A stretch of DNA of 64,000 nucleotides from Angiostrongylus vasorum (taxonomy: Eukaryota > Nematoda > Chromadorea > Rhabditida > Metastrongylidae). How positions within the stretch are numbered: position 1 is the stretch's first letter; each line of letters begins with the position of its first letter. The position numbers and the translations under genes were made by a program. The DNA is taken from positions 2,806,663 through 2,870,662 of the forward strand of contig JADANN010000033.1 in the NCBI GenBank assembly GCA_018806985.1. The letters are read 5' to 3'. The notes beneath the pieces are model-generated. The model was not told where the DNA came from, did no database searches, and saw nothing but the letters and a program-made list of their open reading frames with translations. This document shows, one piece after another, positions 22,588-33,279 of the stretch.

Positions 22588-22600
22588 TACAAGTGATGCA
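21533..22600 (+). mobile_element. RTE2a, 5'-truncated RTE LINE
   Basis: The last ~1.05 kb of a second RTE subfamily, from just after RT motif A to the 3' end. It is related to the minus-strand RTE2b at 42.5-46.4 kb. 5' truncation is the usual outcome of incomplete reverse transcription in LINEs. The coding part stops at a TGA at 22585-22587, followed by a very short tail (tacaagtgatg). Confidence 0.78.
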
Positions 22601-22604
22601 TTAT

Positions 22605-22830
22605 TTTATTAATAAGCTAACACGAGGTTCATAAAAAACTTTATTCGGCTGACGTTTTCGCGCCTCTATCTTACTCGGAGCCAGAATGACGTGGGTAGCC
22701 TGTCCGCAGTACTCCCTTCTTCTGATGTAAGTCTTCGTGATAGCCTCGAGTCGAATCCGTTGAGAGCATCATTCGAATGAACTCGAATATGTTATATAGT
22801 CCTAATAGTTGGTCCTTTAAAAAACCACAA
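22605..22830 (-). mobile_element. solo PLE terminus, subfamily 2
   Basis: Starts immediately after RTE2a: aagctaacacgaggttcata, then ttattcggctgacgttttcg and ctcggagcc. Collinear with 26825-26940 and 27095-27300. The hammerhead-like motif at 22647-22682 is degraded (CCGAGTA core). Confidence 0.55.
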
Positions 22831-23080
22831 GAAATTTCTCAAACTTTGAAATCAATTTTGCTACCGAACATCTCCCAAAAATTGCGTGCTTAGACAAGAA
22901 AGTCGAAACATTTCTTTTTTAAAATAGGCTTTCAGTGACCTTCTGTCGATTTTCTGAAGCTTTTTCATTTAAAAATCTGCTTGTGCATATTCATCGTGAA
23001 GCAAAGTAGTTTTAAATGTCTCGCGTAAATTTGCAACCGATATCATTATTCAAAAATTCTTTTTTAGAATGACGCATATA

Positions 23081-23366
23081 TAAAGGATAAAAAAGATAAA
23101 GCCCTTGGCGTTGATCAATCCCCTGAGGGATGCGCCATGCATTCTACTTCCTTAAGCATCGTTTGGAGGTGATTGGATGCATATTTGGCCTTTACAATGA
23201 CTCGCGCTGGCCTACCGATGTATCGAGCCAGTGCTACTACCCTCCCAGACAAGTCTGGTACCAATTTGCCGACCCGGGAGGGATGGAAGACGTGGTGAGC
23301 CTGGCGCGCAGAGATCAATCCCTTGTGTATTATAGGGCATCTCGGACCACTGCGCTACACGCGCCC
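23081..23366 (-). mobile_element. SINE-B, near full length, antisense
   Basis: The plus strand starts with the reversed tail (aaaggataaaaaagataaag) and reads gttgatcaatcccctgaggg, cagacaagtctggtacc (core) and ccgacccgggagggatgg. It ends actgcgctacacgcgccc, the reversed head. Confidence 0.75.
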
Positions 23367-23519
23367 TAATAATATAGTATAGTAATATAGTACACACTAT
23401 AATAGCAAAAAACTCACTTGGGTTTTCAGATATGGGACGATATCCAACATCGCCAACAACTTGCACCCATAGTCCTGCACCATTTGGAGCTTCTCCCAAC
23501 TAAAACTGTCAAAATATTA

Positions 23520-23605
23520 ACAACAAGTGTAAAATACCTCCCAACTACGATGAGGCGGTAAACCGTTGGGAGTGTAGAGTGCTTTAACCTTTGTTAAACA
23601 ATAAG
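23520..23605 (-). mobile_element. family D 5' fragment, antisense
   Basis: The segment tacctcccaactacgatgag then gcggtaaaccgttgggag is the reverse complement of the start of the 29.3-kb family D copy. Confidence 0.5.
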
Positions 23606-23879
23606 CACCAAGATTAGGCACTGGCGGAAAAAAAAGCCGTCAAGTAATAATTAATAAATAAAAGTCAAGTGAATAGCGATGAAAAAGGAGACCGATTAGG
23701 AGAGAAATAAAGATAGACAGACGGAAACGCCTAGATATTTTAGTGCATAACACACTGGAGAACATTCTAGCTTTTCCATCCCCTTAAAAATATCGAGTTC
23801 ATTGGTCAATTTAAAAATGAATGCTTACAGGAAAGGAAATACTATGCTGTTTAGGTAAATGCCTAAAACACAACTGTTG

Positions 23880-24110
23880 TGTTATATTTATTTATTGATT
23901 TATTTTATTCTGTTTCCCACGACCCGCCTTCACATTTTATGTGCTGATCCTAGCAGTTCTTGCATTCCATTCGTTGCCTCGCATCCGTTCATTATCCATG
24001 AAGGTCTTCGAACTTTTGCGTGAACATCCAGCGGTTGCTTGACGATTTCGTTTTCTTTATGAGGGCCGTTAATTGCTCGTTGCGCCTACTCTTATTGGAT
24101 TTTAAGAGAG
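23880..24110 (-). mobile_element. SINE-C fragment, antisense, diverged
   Basis: It begins with a tttatttattga T-rich tail. Then cttcacattttatgtgctga, cattccattcgttgcctcgc and gcggttgcttgacgatttcg follow, matching the 3' half of SINE-C at 32.9 kb. Confidence 0.5.
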
Positions 24111-24224
24111 TTGCGTGTTCCTAGCGTTATCACTAGATAGTTTATAAAAGGAGTACAACTCGAAATATATACAAAAGCTTGCGTAGAATAACGCCTTCAT
24201 GCTTGCCAATCACATAAGTTTATA

Positions 24225-24470
24225 ATGCCTTAGGTGATGCTGAGATATTTGCAAAACTCCGGACTGCAGGTGTCTGAGGTGGGGAACGAACGTGCTATTA
24301 CCCTTTGGGCTAACGTGTTCACAAACCACATCATACGGTTCCTCCGCTTCACCAATCTCTCGACTAGTTTCCTATCGATCACTGCCATCAGCAATCACCC
24401 GTCAACGGGATTGATCTGAGGAACCCAAATCGGCAATGAACCGAGCTAAGCTGAGGCTGAAGTTGAAATG
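24225..24470 (-). mobile_element. SINE-A, near full length, antisense
   Basis: All reversed blocks are present: gagatatttgcaaaactccg, ggtggggaacgaacgtgct or its variant, a degraded A-box region, agcaatcacccgtcaacggg and a gctaagctgaggctgaag end. Confidence 0.65.
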
Positions 24471-24474
24471 ACAA

Positions 24475-24930
24475 TCTTAACCTTTATTTCTTTCGCCCCT
24501 TCATAGTGCCGTACGTGTGGATCTACACATAACGCGCTTAATCTCTTCTTAGATTTTCAGTGATGAAACCCTCTGCAAAACTAGTACAATATAAAGTGGT
24601 GTTTCTTAACATCACTTTCATTTAACACCAGCGCAGAAACCAATAACTTAATCTGTTGATATGGCTCGGTTTTTTACACGAAGTTAATAAAAGATTTTTA
24701 TTATAGCTTACGACATCGCCGTCTTCGAAGCAGTGTCGATTCAAGACATCTCGAGTGGTGTGTGGCATCCCACACGAATGTATCGTTGAATCAGAAGGCC
24801 ATCACATCACCGTCAACTACAACTGTGCGGAAGAACTCATCATTGTCTAAGAATACTTGTTGCTACGAAAAAACATACATGTAAATATGTATTAAATAAT
24901 AAACCAGTACACAAATATGTTCACATATGT
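24475..24930. other. anonymous spacer
   Basis: AT-rich. No recognised gene or repeat. Confidence 0.4.
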
Positions 24931-24934
24931 ATTT

Positions 24935-25305
24935 TTTACTTTTTTTTATTGGGTCTGTCTTCACGTATGTTGTGCGGATCCCAGCATTCTCACATTCGAT
25001 TCGTTACGTCGCATCCATTGTCCACGAAGATCTTCCAGCTTTTACGTATGGCTTCAGTTGCTGTTTGAGGATTTTCATTTCATCTTGAATCTCGTAGAAC
25101 ACTGGTCGAGCATTTCTACCTGAAGTCCTGGGATAGCCGGGCTGGAGCGTTCCCAATTGGATTGCAGAGAGCGATTTTTTTCCCAGACAAGTCTGGTACC
25201 AATGTTCCGACTCCGAATAGATTAGAGGCTTGGTTGGCCCGGAGCGGAATCGAACTAGCACCATGCTGGTGGTGATGGACATCACTACCAGTGTGCTATT
25301 CTCTC
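24935..25305 (-). mobile_element. SINE-C, near full length, antisense
   Basis: Starts with a T-rich tail, then gtgcggatcccagcattctc, ttccagcttttacgtatggc and gagatnnnggatag-type blocks. The shared core cagacaagtctggtaccaat follows, then ggcttggttggcccggagcg. The reversed B box ggaatcgaac and the reversed A box ccagtgtgcta at 25289-25299 close it. In sense these are TAGCACACTGG and GTTCGATTCC, a good tRNA-type promoter pair. Confidence 0.72.
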
Positions 25306-25329
25306 GTATGTATATGTATATATAAAAAC

Positions 25330-26820
25330 TCTGAATGAATGAATTGCTAGATGATTCGCCATTTTTCAACTCTCACTTGGTGTCTACACATCTACCCATC
25401 TAATCTGTGGCGGCTTAGAATCGACACGAGCATTCCAAACTATAAAATGACGACAGTGATTGATATCTTAAGTACTCTGCTTACACCCGTTAGTATAACG
25501 CCTACTGAACTTTCGTTTGCCTCACAGAACAGCTGGGATAGAAGGAATTTCTGTGAAATGGGAAGGGTGGATGCGATGTTTTCAGCTTCCTTCATTAGTT
25601 GGAATATGAAGGATGTGCAAACCAACGTTACACTACTGAGTTAGAGAAATTGCAAATCCAACAGATTCAGGATGCATCAGCCAACACGTCTGTTAGACTA
25701 CTGAACTGGGCCGGAAACCTTTCATTGAAACTGCCGTAACAGAAGCAGCGTTTATTCTACTGAGGAGAGGAAAAGGCGGTCATTTAGTCTCGTGAGTGGC
25801 AAAATTACTGCGTACATTACGTATGCTTCTTCTGCACTGAATTCTATCAACGATGCTGCTCTTCCCTCTTTACAATTTGACTTTACTGTTTCTCTACCTT
25901 TCAGAGTTTAATGATTCATCTGTGGTTATTCCACACATCAGGAAATTCCTCTGACTAGACTAATGTTTTTCACGGTTGCATTCACTTAGGTCTCTTGATG
26001 AGATTCTACCTTAGTGTATTCACCTTGGGACCCATGGATTGAAAAGGTTTATATGTGGTCTTAACTTCATGACAAATTTAGAACTTTTCTTATAGTTTTT
26101 CATTCTTGGACAAAAATGAAACTAATCCGAAGATAACCTTCGTGAAATTTGCGGAACCTAGTATCATTGTGGCTGGGCGTTAGAACGATTGCATTATGTC
26201 CAGCCGCAACATCAGGTACGGTGTGATATCTATGAGTCCCTCTACTTTATCCAGTCACGTTATCTCTAAGCTCACAACATTTTCTTCGTGACTGATGACT
26301 CCACTTCATTTCCTTCACTCAAACCTCAGGCTTGTACTACTGCGTGCGAGCTTCTTCACAATGAATATCTTCTGAGATCAGCTGGCTAGATTACGGGCCG
26401 CGCTTTAGTGAAACGGCCGCACATATAGCGGAGTTATGCTGCAGCAGTCTATAAAAGGTCACTTTCACACAAACAACGGCTATCCGAGAGCGTCATTCCG
26501 TAAGAGCATTTTCGTTGTTAACTGGTCGGTGAGGGTAGAGGCTTTCAGATGATGAAAAGGATAGAGACTTTCTAATAAACAAATGGTTATTGTGTTCAGG
26601 AGCGCCACTTTTTAAAGAATTGTTCGACAGGGCAAGAAGTTCAGAAAGTCACAAAAAGAACAAGAAAAAGGGCATTTATCATGGAAAAAGTAATTTTTTG
26701 TCTATGGCTCAATCACTAAATTAGAGGAAGCTATTGAAAGAACCCCAATTTAAAGCCTAAATGCCCAAGAAGGAAAGGAGGAGAACCACAAGAAGAAAAA
26801 ACCATAATCAATACTGTCCT
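25330..26820. other. 1.5 kb of anonymous DNA
   Basis: No element recognised. An ORF of 97 codons (25351-25644) has no motif or collinear partner. Confidence 0.4.
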
Positions 26821-26824
26821 AGAC

Positions 26825-26940
26825 AATTAAGCTAACACCAGGTGGATAAAAAAGTTTATTCGGCCATCGTTTCGACTTCTTGGTCCTCCTCAGAGCCGAT
26901 GAAACGAGTCGATCGTCCATGATCTAAAAGAAGGGAACAA
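26825..26940 (-). mobile_element. solo PLE terminus, subfamily 2
   Basis: It reads aagctaacaccaggtggata, then tttattcggccatcgtttcg, tcctcctcagagccgatg and cgagtcgat, the reversed order of the 39.15-kb plus-strand copy. Confidence 0.55.
26861..26898 (-). ncRNA. hammerhead-like motif, intact core
   Basis: Minus strand: CGGCT, CTGAGGA, GGACCAAGAAGTC, GAAAC, GAT, GGCCG. GAC/GTC forms stem II and CGGC/GCCG stem I. The cleavage triplet is GAT rather than GTC, which would break the usual U16.1. Confidence 0.38.
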
Positions 26941-27094
26941 TGATGTTAAAGTAAGACACCTCACTAACAGGAATGATGTCATCACAGTCGTCATTCATAA
27001 TGTCAGAAGAACTTCAACCCATCCATATCTATCTATTCTTAACTGTTCTTCACATATTTTAATAAGAATATGACTCAATATGAATTCTTCCATT

Positions 27095-27300
27095 TCTAAG
27101 CTAATATGGTAAGGTTGGTATAAAATACTTGTTCGGCTAACGTTTCGACTTCTTCGTCTTCATCGGAGCCGATGATCCGAGTCGATAATACGAGTCGATG
27201 TTCCACCGTTATTCGTCTTAGCAGTGTACGTCCACGTAAGCGCACCCAGTCGAATCTTCGTGAGTGGAGCACCACTCGAATGTATTAACCTTATTCGGCA
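27095..27300 (-). mobile_element. solo PLE terminus, subfamily 2, with motif at 27133-27172
   Basis: It contains aagctaatatggtaaggttg, tgttcggctaacgtttcgac and ttcatcggagccgatgatcc. The hammerhead-like motif has a perfect 6-bp stem I (TCGGCT/AGCCGA), GAC/GTC stem II, GAAAC and GTT. The core carries one change, CCGATGA for CTGATGA. Confidence 0.55.
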
Positions 27301-27304
27301 GTGT

Positions 27305-28460
27305 TCTTTTATAAGAACGATAGTTGACTGGTATTGATCGATCAATCACGTTGAAATTAAATAGTCTTTGTTAAGTTTGATGCTGATCCATGACAGAATC
27401 CTTGCTTTTTAATCAACAGAAGACAAATGTAGTCTGATCTAAACGTTAACATACCCTATCCAATTTCCACTGCGAAAGCACGAGAACGAGCACTGATCAG
27501 ATCTTTACCTAGCAATTCGTAACCTACAGCATTCCCAATGTTTTAACTCACCCAGTGTACAGGAAACTCTTCATTCACTTCAGCCCATGATTTAGATTGG
27601 TTAAGGCTAGGAGCTGCTTTCTACTACCCTGCGTCTTTCACTACTCGATGAATCCTAGCCAGTGTGTAGTTACAGTTAGGTCGTTAGTGGTCCACTCCCA
27701 AGAGTTCTTTGGATTAATGTGCGCGGTATGCCAACAGATCTGAGGACATCGTTGCACATAACACTAGCACATAGCATATTTTTAATCTATTAGGCTTAAA
27801 CGAGGCTACACAGATATTTATTGTAGCTAACTAATGATTAAATGGTGGTCAATGACTCAAACGAACCATCCACATATTTCATCCAGTTCTCAGAACTTCT
27901 TCCATTTGTTTCCTTCTCTGACAACTGTTGTCCGCGGAGGTATTCCATCTTATACATCGGTTCGGCTGCAAATTGTGGCTCTGCTATCTTCTTTCATCAT
28001 CGATGTGTCCAATGCTGTTCGACATCGATTGTTCTTGGAAAGCGGAGATAAGCGGGCTAGTACGCTATCAGGTCGTCGTCATATGCAATTGTTGGCCTTT
28101 GTGGAGTGGAAGCGAATGTGTCCTGCAACTCGGCTTCTTCTAAACGAAGATTCCTAAGGTGACAATCACTCAAGCAATTAGTCAAGCGGACAGTTCAACG
28201 ATGGCGAACAATTTCGAATTTTCGAACCAAATCTGACAATAAAAGCCTTCGATATCAGCGAATCAAATTTAACGCAAAAAATTTCAGGGCAGTCTTTTCT
28301 CCTACTGGAATCATTTTCTGGATTCATAATTTATCAAAGTGCTGCATGCAAGACATTTACTTCAAAAAACGATTGTTCAGAAGAAATATCAATCAATAAC
28401 CTAGGAAACCGATTATGGCTGTTAACCTTGAACGAAAAGTGCATGTTAATTCTAAAAAGG
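27305..28460. other. 1.15 kb of anonymous DNA
   Basis: Overlapping plus-strand ORFs (27834-28157, 27842-28051) occupy the middle. None shows a recognisable domain. Confidence 0.35.
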
Positions 28461-28464
28461 CCGT

Positions 28465-28835
28465 TTATTAATTGTTTATTTTATATGACCAGTCGACCAG
28501 TCTTCACGTCTACTATGCGAATCCCAACATTCCTCGAATCCATTATCCACGAAGATCTTCCAACTTTTTACGTGCATTTCGGTTGTTGCATGAGGATTTT
28601 CATTTCACGTTGAATGTCGTAGAATACTGGTCGAGCAGTTCTCCCCTGGAGTCCTGGGATAGCCGGGCTGGAGCGTTCCGAGTCGGATTGCAGAGAGCGA
28701 TCTTTTCCCAGACAAGTCTGGTAGCAATTTCCCGATGCCAGAGGAACGAGAGGCTTGGTTGGCTCGGAGCGGAATCGAACTAGCACCATGCTCGTGATGA
28801 CGGACATCACTACCACTGTGCTATCCACCTCTTCA
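28465..28835 (-). mobile_element. SINE-C, full length, antisense, reference copy
   Basis: The plus strand starts with the T-rich tail, then agtcttcacgtctactatgc, atccattatccacgaagatc and ttgcatgaggattttcattt. The shared core cagacaagtctggtagcaat follows, then ggcttggttggctcggagcg, the reversed B box (ggaatcgaac) and the reversed A box (ccactgtgcta). In sense: TAGCACAGTGG and GTTCGATTCC, both perfect Pol III boxes. Confidence 0.75.
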
Positions 28836-28839
28836 GGCC

Positions 28840-29190
28840 GATTTGTAGACTTACCTATCACGAATGAGACTGGTTATCATCAACAGTGTATAATTTTTTT
28901 TAAAACTGCAATAAAGCAACGTCCAATAGACGTCAATATCCCCTAGCGATTCTCTTCATCTGGGTGAGGATAAACCAGCGGTGGAAAAAAAATAATAGAA
29001 TGGTATTTTTAGGATAAAAAAAATTAAAGCTGGTAGAAGAAACACTTAAATAATAGATGACAAGTGGATGATGAAAAGCGTTGCCAAATAGAAAAAGCTG
29101 TTTTTTACGCGAATGAAAATTTATGCAATAAGTTCCGTGTGCTGAAGTTCTGATAGTTTTCGACCCAGTAGGCTGCTTGTTGATTTCATC
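28840..29190. other. anonymous spacer
   Basis: A-rich runs. No recognised element. A decayed PLE-terminus-like string, gctctaaagaagcgcaaaca, follows at 29199-29218. Confidence 0.35.
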
Positions 29191-29261
29191 TTTCCAAGCT
29201 CTAAAGAAGCGCAAACAGCCGAAAAACTCGGCTTTTATGAATTAATAAATGCTGTAATAAC

Positions 29262-29625
29262 AACAACCTTTCCAACGGTTTACCGCCTCATCGTGGCTGG
29301 GAGGTGTTCCTGGATGGCAGGCTGCAACGCATAGTGGAGGGATGCATTCCCAACAGGGTCTCCCAGTAACGGTAAAGCAATACCACGATCCACTACGGTC
29401 CTGGTATCAAACTAGTCGCTTGGTGGCAAATCTCCCTCCGATGCACAAGGTCGGCGACTGTCTGGGATTGTGACGACCTGGGGCAGACTTTGGCTAGGCT
29501 GACCTCGGGACACCAGGGCGACACAGTAGCTAAACCAGCAAAACTCCGAAAAATGGAGGTTATGGTGGGACCGGCACAACCAGCGAGGACGGGCAGTCCA
29601 AGTATCGAAGTAATTAGGTAGTAAC
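29262..29625 (+). mobile_element. family D non-autonomous element with RTE1-like 3' end
   Basis: Second copy of the family seen at 9.6 kb: gcctcatcgtggctgggagg, ctggtatcaaactagtcgct, gcagactttggctaggctga. It ends ggcacaaccagcgaggacgg and cagtccaagtatcgaagtaa. That end matches the RTE1 3' end (gcacaactcataaagatgga, ccagccaagtattcg) block for block. Confidence 0.68.
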
Positions 29626-29725
29626 AACCTCGTATTTGCTCATAAAGGAAAACAGTGAATTATTTTACAACGTCGAGCTTGAAAGAAAGTCGCTCCTGAG
29701 ATTTGCTTGAAAATGAAACCGCTTG
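29625..29725 (+). mobile_element. PLE 3' terminal fragment
   Basis: It holds acaacctcgtatttgctcat, then gagcttgaaagaaagtcgct and cctgagatttgct, the final blocks of PLE-1, directly after family D. Confidence 0.45.
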
Positions 29726-29729
29726 TTTG

Positions 29730-30090
29730 TCGTTAGACAAATCTGTCAAAATCAGCAGTCCTCCGAGACACATTATATCTCTGAAGGAGTCAAAACTTTC
29801 TCGAATCTTCTCACTCTCATCCCATCACACGCAACTCAACCACTTCAATTCTTAGTGGTAGCCTAGAAAAACCCTCAAGAGACCTCCACTTCTGATGTCG
29901 TAAAGCGTTTATCTCGTTTTTCAGTTAGTGATAGAACGATTAAAGGATAAAAGCGTCGGAATTGGTCAGTCCTAATATATGCGCAATTTATACCAATCCA
30001 TTCGTAGCGCCTTAGAAATTACTGAACGCATGTCTTAGAAACCGTTTTTCATTAAACATCGGTAACAGTGATCAGTAATTTCTTGAACGA
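29730..30090. other. anonymous spacer
   Basis: No recognised feature. Confidence 0.4.
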
Positions 30091-30094
30091 TTGC

Positions 30095-30250
30095 ATTAAC
30101 ACGAGGTTGGTATTAAATTATTGTTCGGGTAACGTTTCGGCGCCTTCACCTTTCTCAGAGCCGCGTTGATCCGTGTCGATGGTTCACGACTGGCGTAGGG
30201 TGCCGCAGCGTTAGCAGAATAGAGGTTTCATACCAATGTAGTGTTAGTTC
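30095..30250 (-). mobile_element. solo PLE terminus, subfamily 2
   Basis: It reads cattaacacgaggttggtat, then ttgttcgggtaacgtttcgg and cctttctcagagccgc. The motif at 30127-30163 keeps GAAAC and a GGTG/CGCC stem with one G-U pair, but its core is CTGAGAA. Confidence 0.5.
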
Positions 30251-30344
30251 AATCATTTAGAAAGTTATTCATTATTGAATACATATTTAGTCTAAGCGAT
30301 AACATGTAGGGTTAAATAATGTATGATATCAAGGCAGTACTTTT

Positions 30345-30515
30345 ATCCTACCAGACAAGTCTGGTACTGATTTCTCGACTCCAAGCGGATCGAGAGCTTA
30401 TGCGTAATGTCTCTCTCGAAACCTAAACTCTCCGACAGAAGGGCAGGGACCGCACCAATGACCATGCATTGTTTGTATTAAAGGGGACCTCCTGCCACAG
30501 TACTACACGAGTTTC
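30345..30515 (-). mobile_element. SINE-B/C core fragment, antisense
   Basis: It begins at cctaccagacaagtctggta (the shared core), then a gactcc block, and ends cctgccacagtactacacga, the reversed SINE-B head. The 3' domain is missing. Confidence 0.5.
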
Positions 30516-30571
30516 CATGTGTGCAGTGGTAGCAAGAAACAGTTGTTTTGACGAAAATATATCACAACACA

Positions 30572-30870
30572 GGGGCGCGTATGGCGTAGTGGCCGTAGGC
30601 GCCCTGCCCTACGCACATGGGATCGATCCCGACTCCCGTGGTTAACGAAGCCTTCCATCATCCGGGGTCGGCAAATTGGTACCAGACTTGTCTGGGAGGA
30701 TAGCAGTACTGGCTGGACACATCGTAAGGCCACTGCAGGTCATTGTAAAGGCCAGATATGTATTCAGTCACCTCCAACGATGCTTACTGAAGTCGAATGC
30801 GTGGCGCACCCCTCAGGGATAGATCAACGCCGAGAGCTTGGTTATCCTTTATTATGATTATCCTTTATTA
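30572..30870 (+). mobile_element. SINE-B, full length, sense
   Basis: Head ggggcgcgtatggcgtagtg, B box ggatcgatccc (perfect), core accagacttgtctgggagga, 3' domain and an extended tttatta/tatccttt tail. Confidence 0.78.
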
Positions 30871-30874
30871 TCGC

Positions 30875-31230
30875 AACAGAAAATGAGTTGGACATGCTCT
30901 ACTAGCCTTCATGGAATTGCCTCTTTTTATTGATTGGCTTTCAAATTTTCGATTTAAAAATTGATGTTCGGCCGTGAAGGTACTGTGGTAAGTATGTCAA
31001 CTATGGGAAAATTTGAGTGAGGATAGAATAAATTCAAACGAAATTGACCACGAAAAAAGACGAAATCAGAAAAAAATTTTTTTAAGAGGTCTGGCTCAAA
31101 CGAGATGTACACTGACGAAGGATGAGAGGAATTCTAGAATAAATGTCAACGAAATTCCCGACTGTAAAAGTAAAATATTGCAAAATATATGCCATATGTA
31201 GAATACTGCTTTCTATCCGTAATTCTATCC
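30875..31230. other. anonymous spacer
   Basis: Short ORFs only, none with a motif. Confidence 0.35.
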
Positions 31231-31234
31231 GTAA

Positions 31235-31520
31235 CTATGCCGAGATATTGCAAAACTCCGACCAGCAGGTGTCTGCGGTGAAGAGCGGAATCGCTTTTAT
31301 CCTTTCCAGGGATAACGCCACGGGTGATAGCTGATGGCATTGGTCAGTAGAAAAACTAGCTGAGAGAGAGACGAAACGAAAGGCTCGCATGGTGTGGTGG
31401 TGATTGCGTTAGACTCCGGAAAGGATAAAAGTGGGTTCGTTGCCTACAGCAGGCACCTGCGCTACGGAGTTTTGCAGATATCCGGTTGTATTTCACTTAG
31501 TATCCTGCCGCCAAAAGTTA
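31235..31520. mobile_element. foldback SINE-A
   Basis: An antisense 3' half (31235-31318: gagatattgcaaaactccga through ttttatcctttcc) is fused to a sense copy (about 31319-31510: cgggtgatagctgatggcat through gagttttgcagatatc). Both arms share the private variant ggataaaag, where other copies read gggtaatag. That argues for one foldback event. Confidence 0.6.
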
Positions 31521-31739
31521 TAATAGGCAGCAATGTTTGACTCAAATTAAGTGCGCATTAACACGGGAGTGTGTGAAAAATCTTACTATTATCGAGACCT
31601 TGCTAATATTAATTGATTTCTAGATCAGTTTCTGGGGGACTAGCTTCTGTGGTGATATCGGGCTAACACTGGTGACAGTTGATAGAAAACTGCAGTAAAA
31701 ACGTCCTAAGAGATTTGAGGACACGCAAAAAAAAATCGT

Positions 31740-32255
31740 TGAACTGTAGTAGCAATAGGCTAGACCGCTTTGCGTCCGTATAAAAGAATACCTGCGTAAA
31801 GTTAACCATAATACTCAACTAAGCACACATAGGACAAAAAAGACATAATGGTAATGGGGAAGATTTTGAAGTGGAAGCGAGCATCATCACGCAAGAATGT
31901 AAAACTTCAGCGTGCAAAATTTTCGAAGAATTCTGGATAAATTCCAGGAACCCAAAATAGAACTGCAAAGGAGGAATGCCTCGTTTTCACTCGTTATATC
32001 TCGCACTGATATTTTAATGTGAGTGAGGAGCATTACCCATCCGTGTGAGCTCTGTACGGTTACTCTCCACATGGAGTGCTCAGTTGAAGATTCATAGAAA
32101 GTGGTGACTGGGTAAAGGAGTTCTTTTGTTTCCAATGTAGCGGAAATTTAGGCGTCGTCTTTTTTTCTGTCGAGGTTATGGAAGTGTATGGCTGAATAGG
32201 TTGCGGTTAACTTAACATTTTCAAATCCTGAAATCCGTAGAAAGTCGGTCATTGC
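31740..32255 (+). mobile_element. PLE-4, decayed GIY-YIG and tail
   Basis: Nucleotide collinearity with PLE-1: aggctagaccgctttgcgtc, then cgtataaaagaatacctgcg and gattttgaagtggaagcgag, through ttctggataaattccaggaa. It ends ccgtagaaagtcggtcattg. No open frame remains. Confidence 0.55.
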
Positions 32256-32461
32256 CAAGAAATGGCATTTAATAACAAACTCATGTGTGCGTATCAAGAA
32301 AATAGCGGCTTATTGAACACAGACCTTTGTTATGGTGAAACAAAAGTAATCAAGAATTAAAGACTAATGAGACAATTATGAAATTTCATTCAACAATTGG
32401 TGGCTGATAACCCTATGAGGCAGCCAGGCAATTCTCATTATATTCAACCTTTACATTCCGG

Positions 32462-32735
32462 GAGGGCGTATCTGGTTCAGTGATTAAATCTGCACTGTGA
32501 CACACGAGTGTTCGTTGGCTCGATTCTGTTCTCCAGAAAAACGAGACCGTCGTTCCTTGACAAATTGATGCAAATGCTATGGTGATGAGAACACTGGTTT
32601 TCATAGATCGATGGGATCCCGTAAGGCAATCGTAGGGGGCCAGATTTGCATCCAGTCATCTCTAGTTTGCTCAATGGAGTTGAGTTCACAGCGTATCGCC
32701 GAGAAATCGATCAATGCTGAACATTTTATCATTAC
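32462..32735 (+). mobile_element. old SINE-B, sense
   Basis: It holds ggcgtatctggttcagtgat (A box region), gttggctcgattctg (B box), a lost core and catccagtcatctctagttt, ending in a gatcaatgctgaacattt block. Confidence 0.45.
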
Positions 32736-32877
32736 CACATTAGAGAAAGTGTGTCATCTGTCAGCTTCCGCATTCTGTTCCTAAATATGATCGATTCAAC
32801 GAGAAGAACGAAAAAAGATGTGTTGGGGAGAAAAAAAATGCCCATAACTGAAAACAACAAATCTATGAAAATAACTG

Positions 32878-33275
32878 TCGCATTTATTTTATTTTACTTT
32901 TTATTTTATTTTATTTTATTTGACCAGTCTTCACGTCTGCTGTGCGGATCCCAGCATTCTCACATTCGATTCGTTACCTCGCATCCATTGTCCACGAAGA
33001 TCTTCCAAGTTTTGCATGTGGCTTCGGTTGCTGCTTGAGGATTTTCATTTCATTTTGAATGTCCTAGAATGTTGGTCGAGTTAATTCTCCCTGGAGTCTT
33101 GAGATAGCCGGACTGGAGCGTTCCTAATTGGATTGCAGATTATTTTTCTCCCGAACAAGCCCCGGTACCAATTTCCCGAACCCCGGAGGGATGAGAGGCT
33201 TGGTTGGCCCATAGCGAAATCGAACACACCACGCTCTTGATTGCGGACATCACCATCACTTTACTCTCCGCCCTA
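32878..33275 (-). mobile_element. SINE-C, full length, antisense
   Basis: The reversed tail is (TTTTA)n at 32880-32921, so the sense RNA ends in an (AAAAT)n tract. Then gaccagtcttcacgtctgct, ttccaagttttgcatgtggc, a changed core (aacaagccccggtaccaat), ggcttggttggcccatagcg and reversed B and A boxes, somewhat decayed. Confidence 0.7.
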
Positions 33276-33279
33276 CTGT

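Noticed and set aside
27834..28157. 107-codon ORF as a host gene
   Set aside because: Three overlapping frames are open here, which indicates composition rather than selection. No motif is visible.
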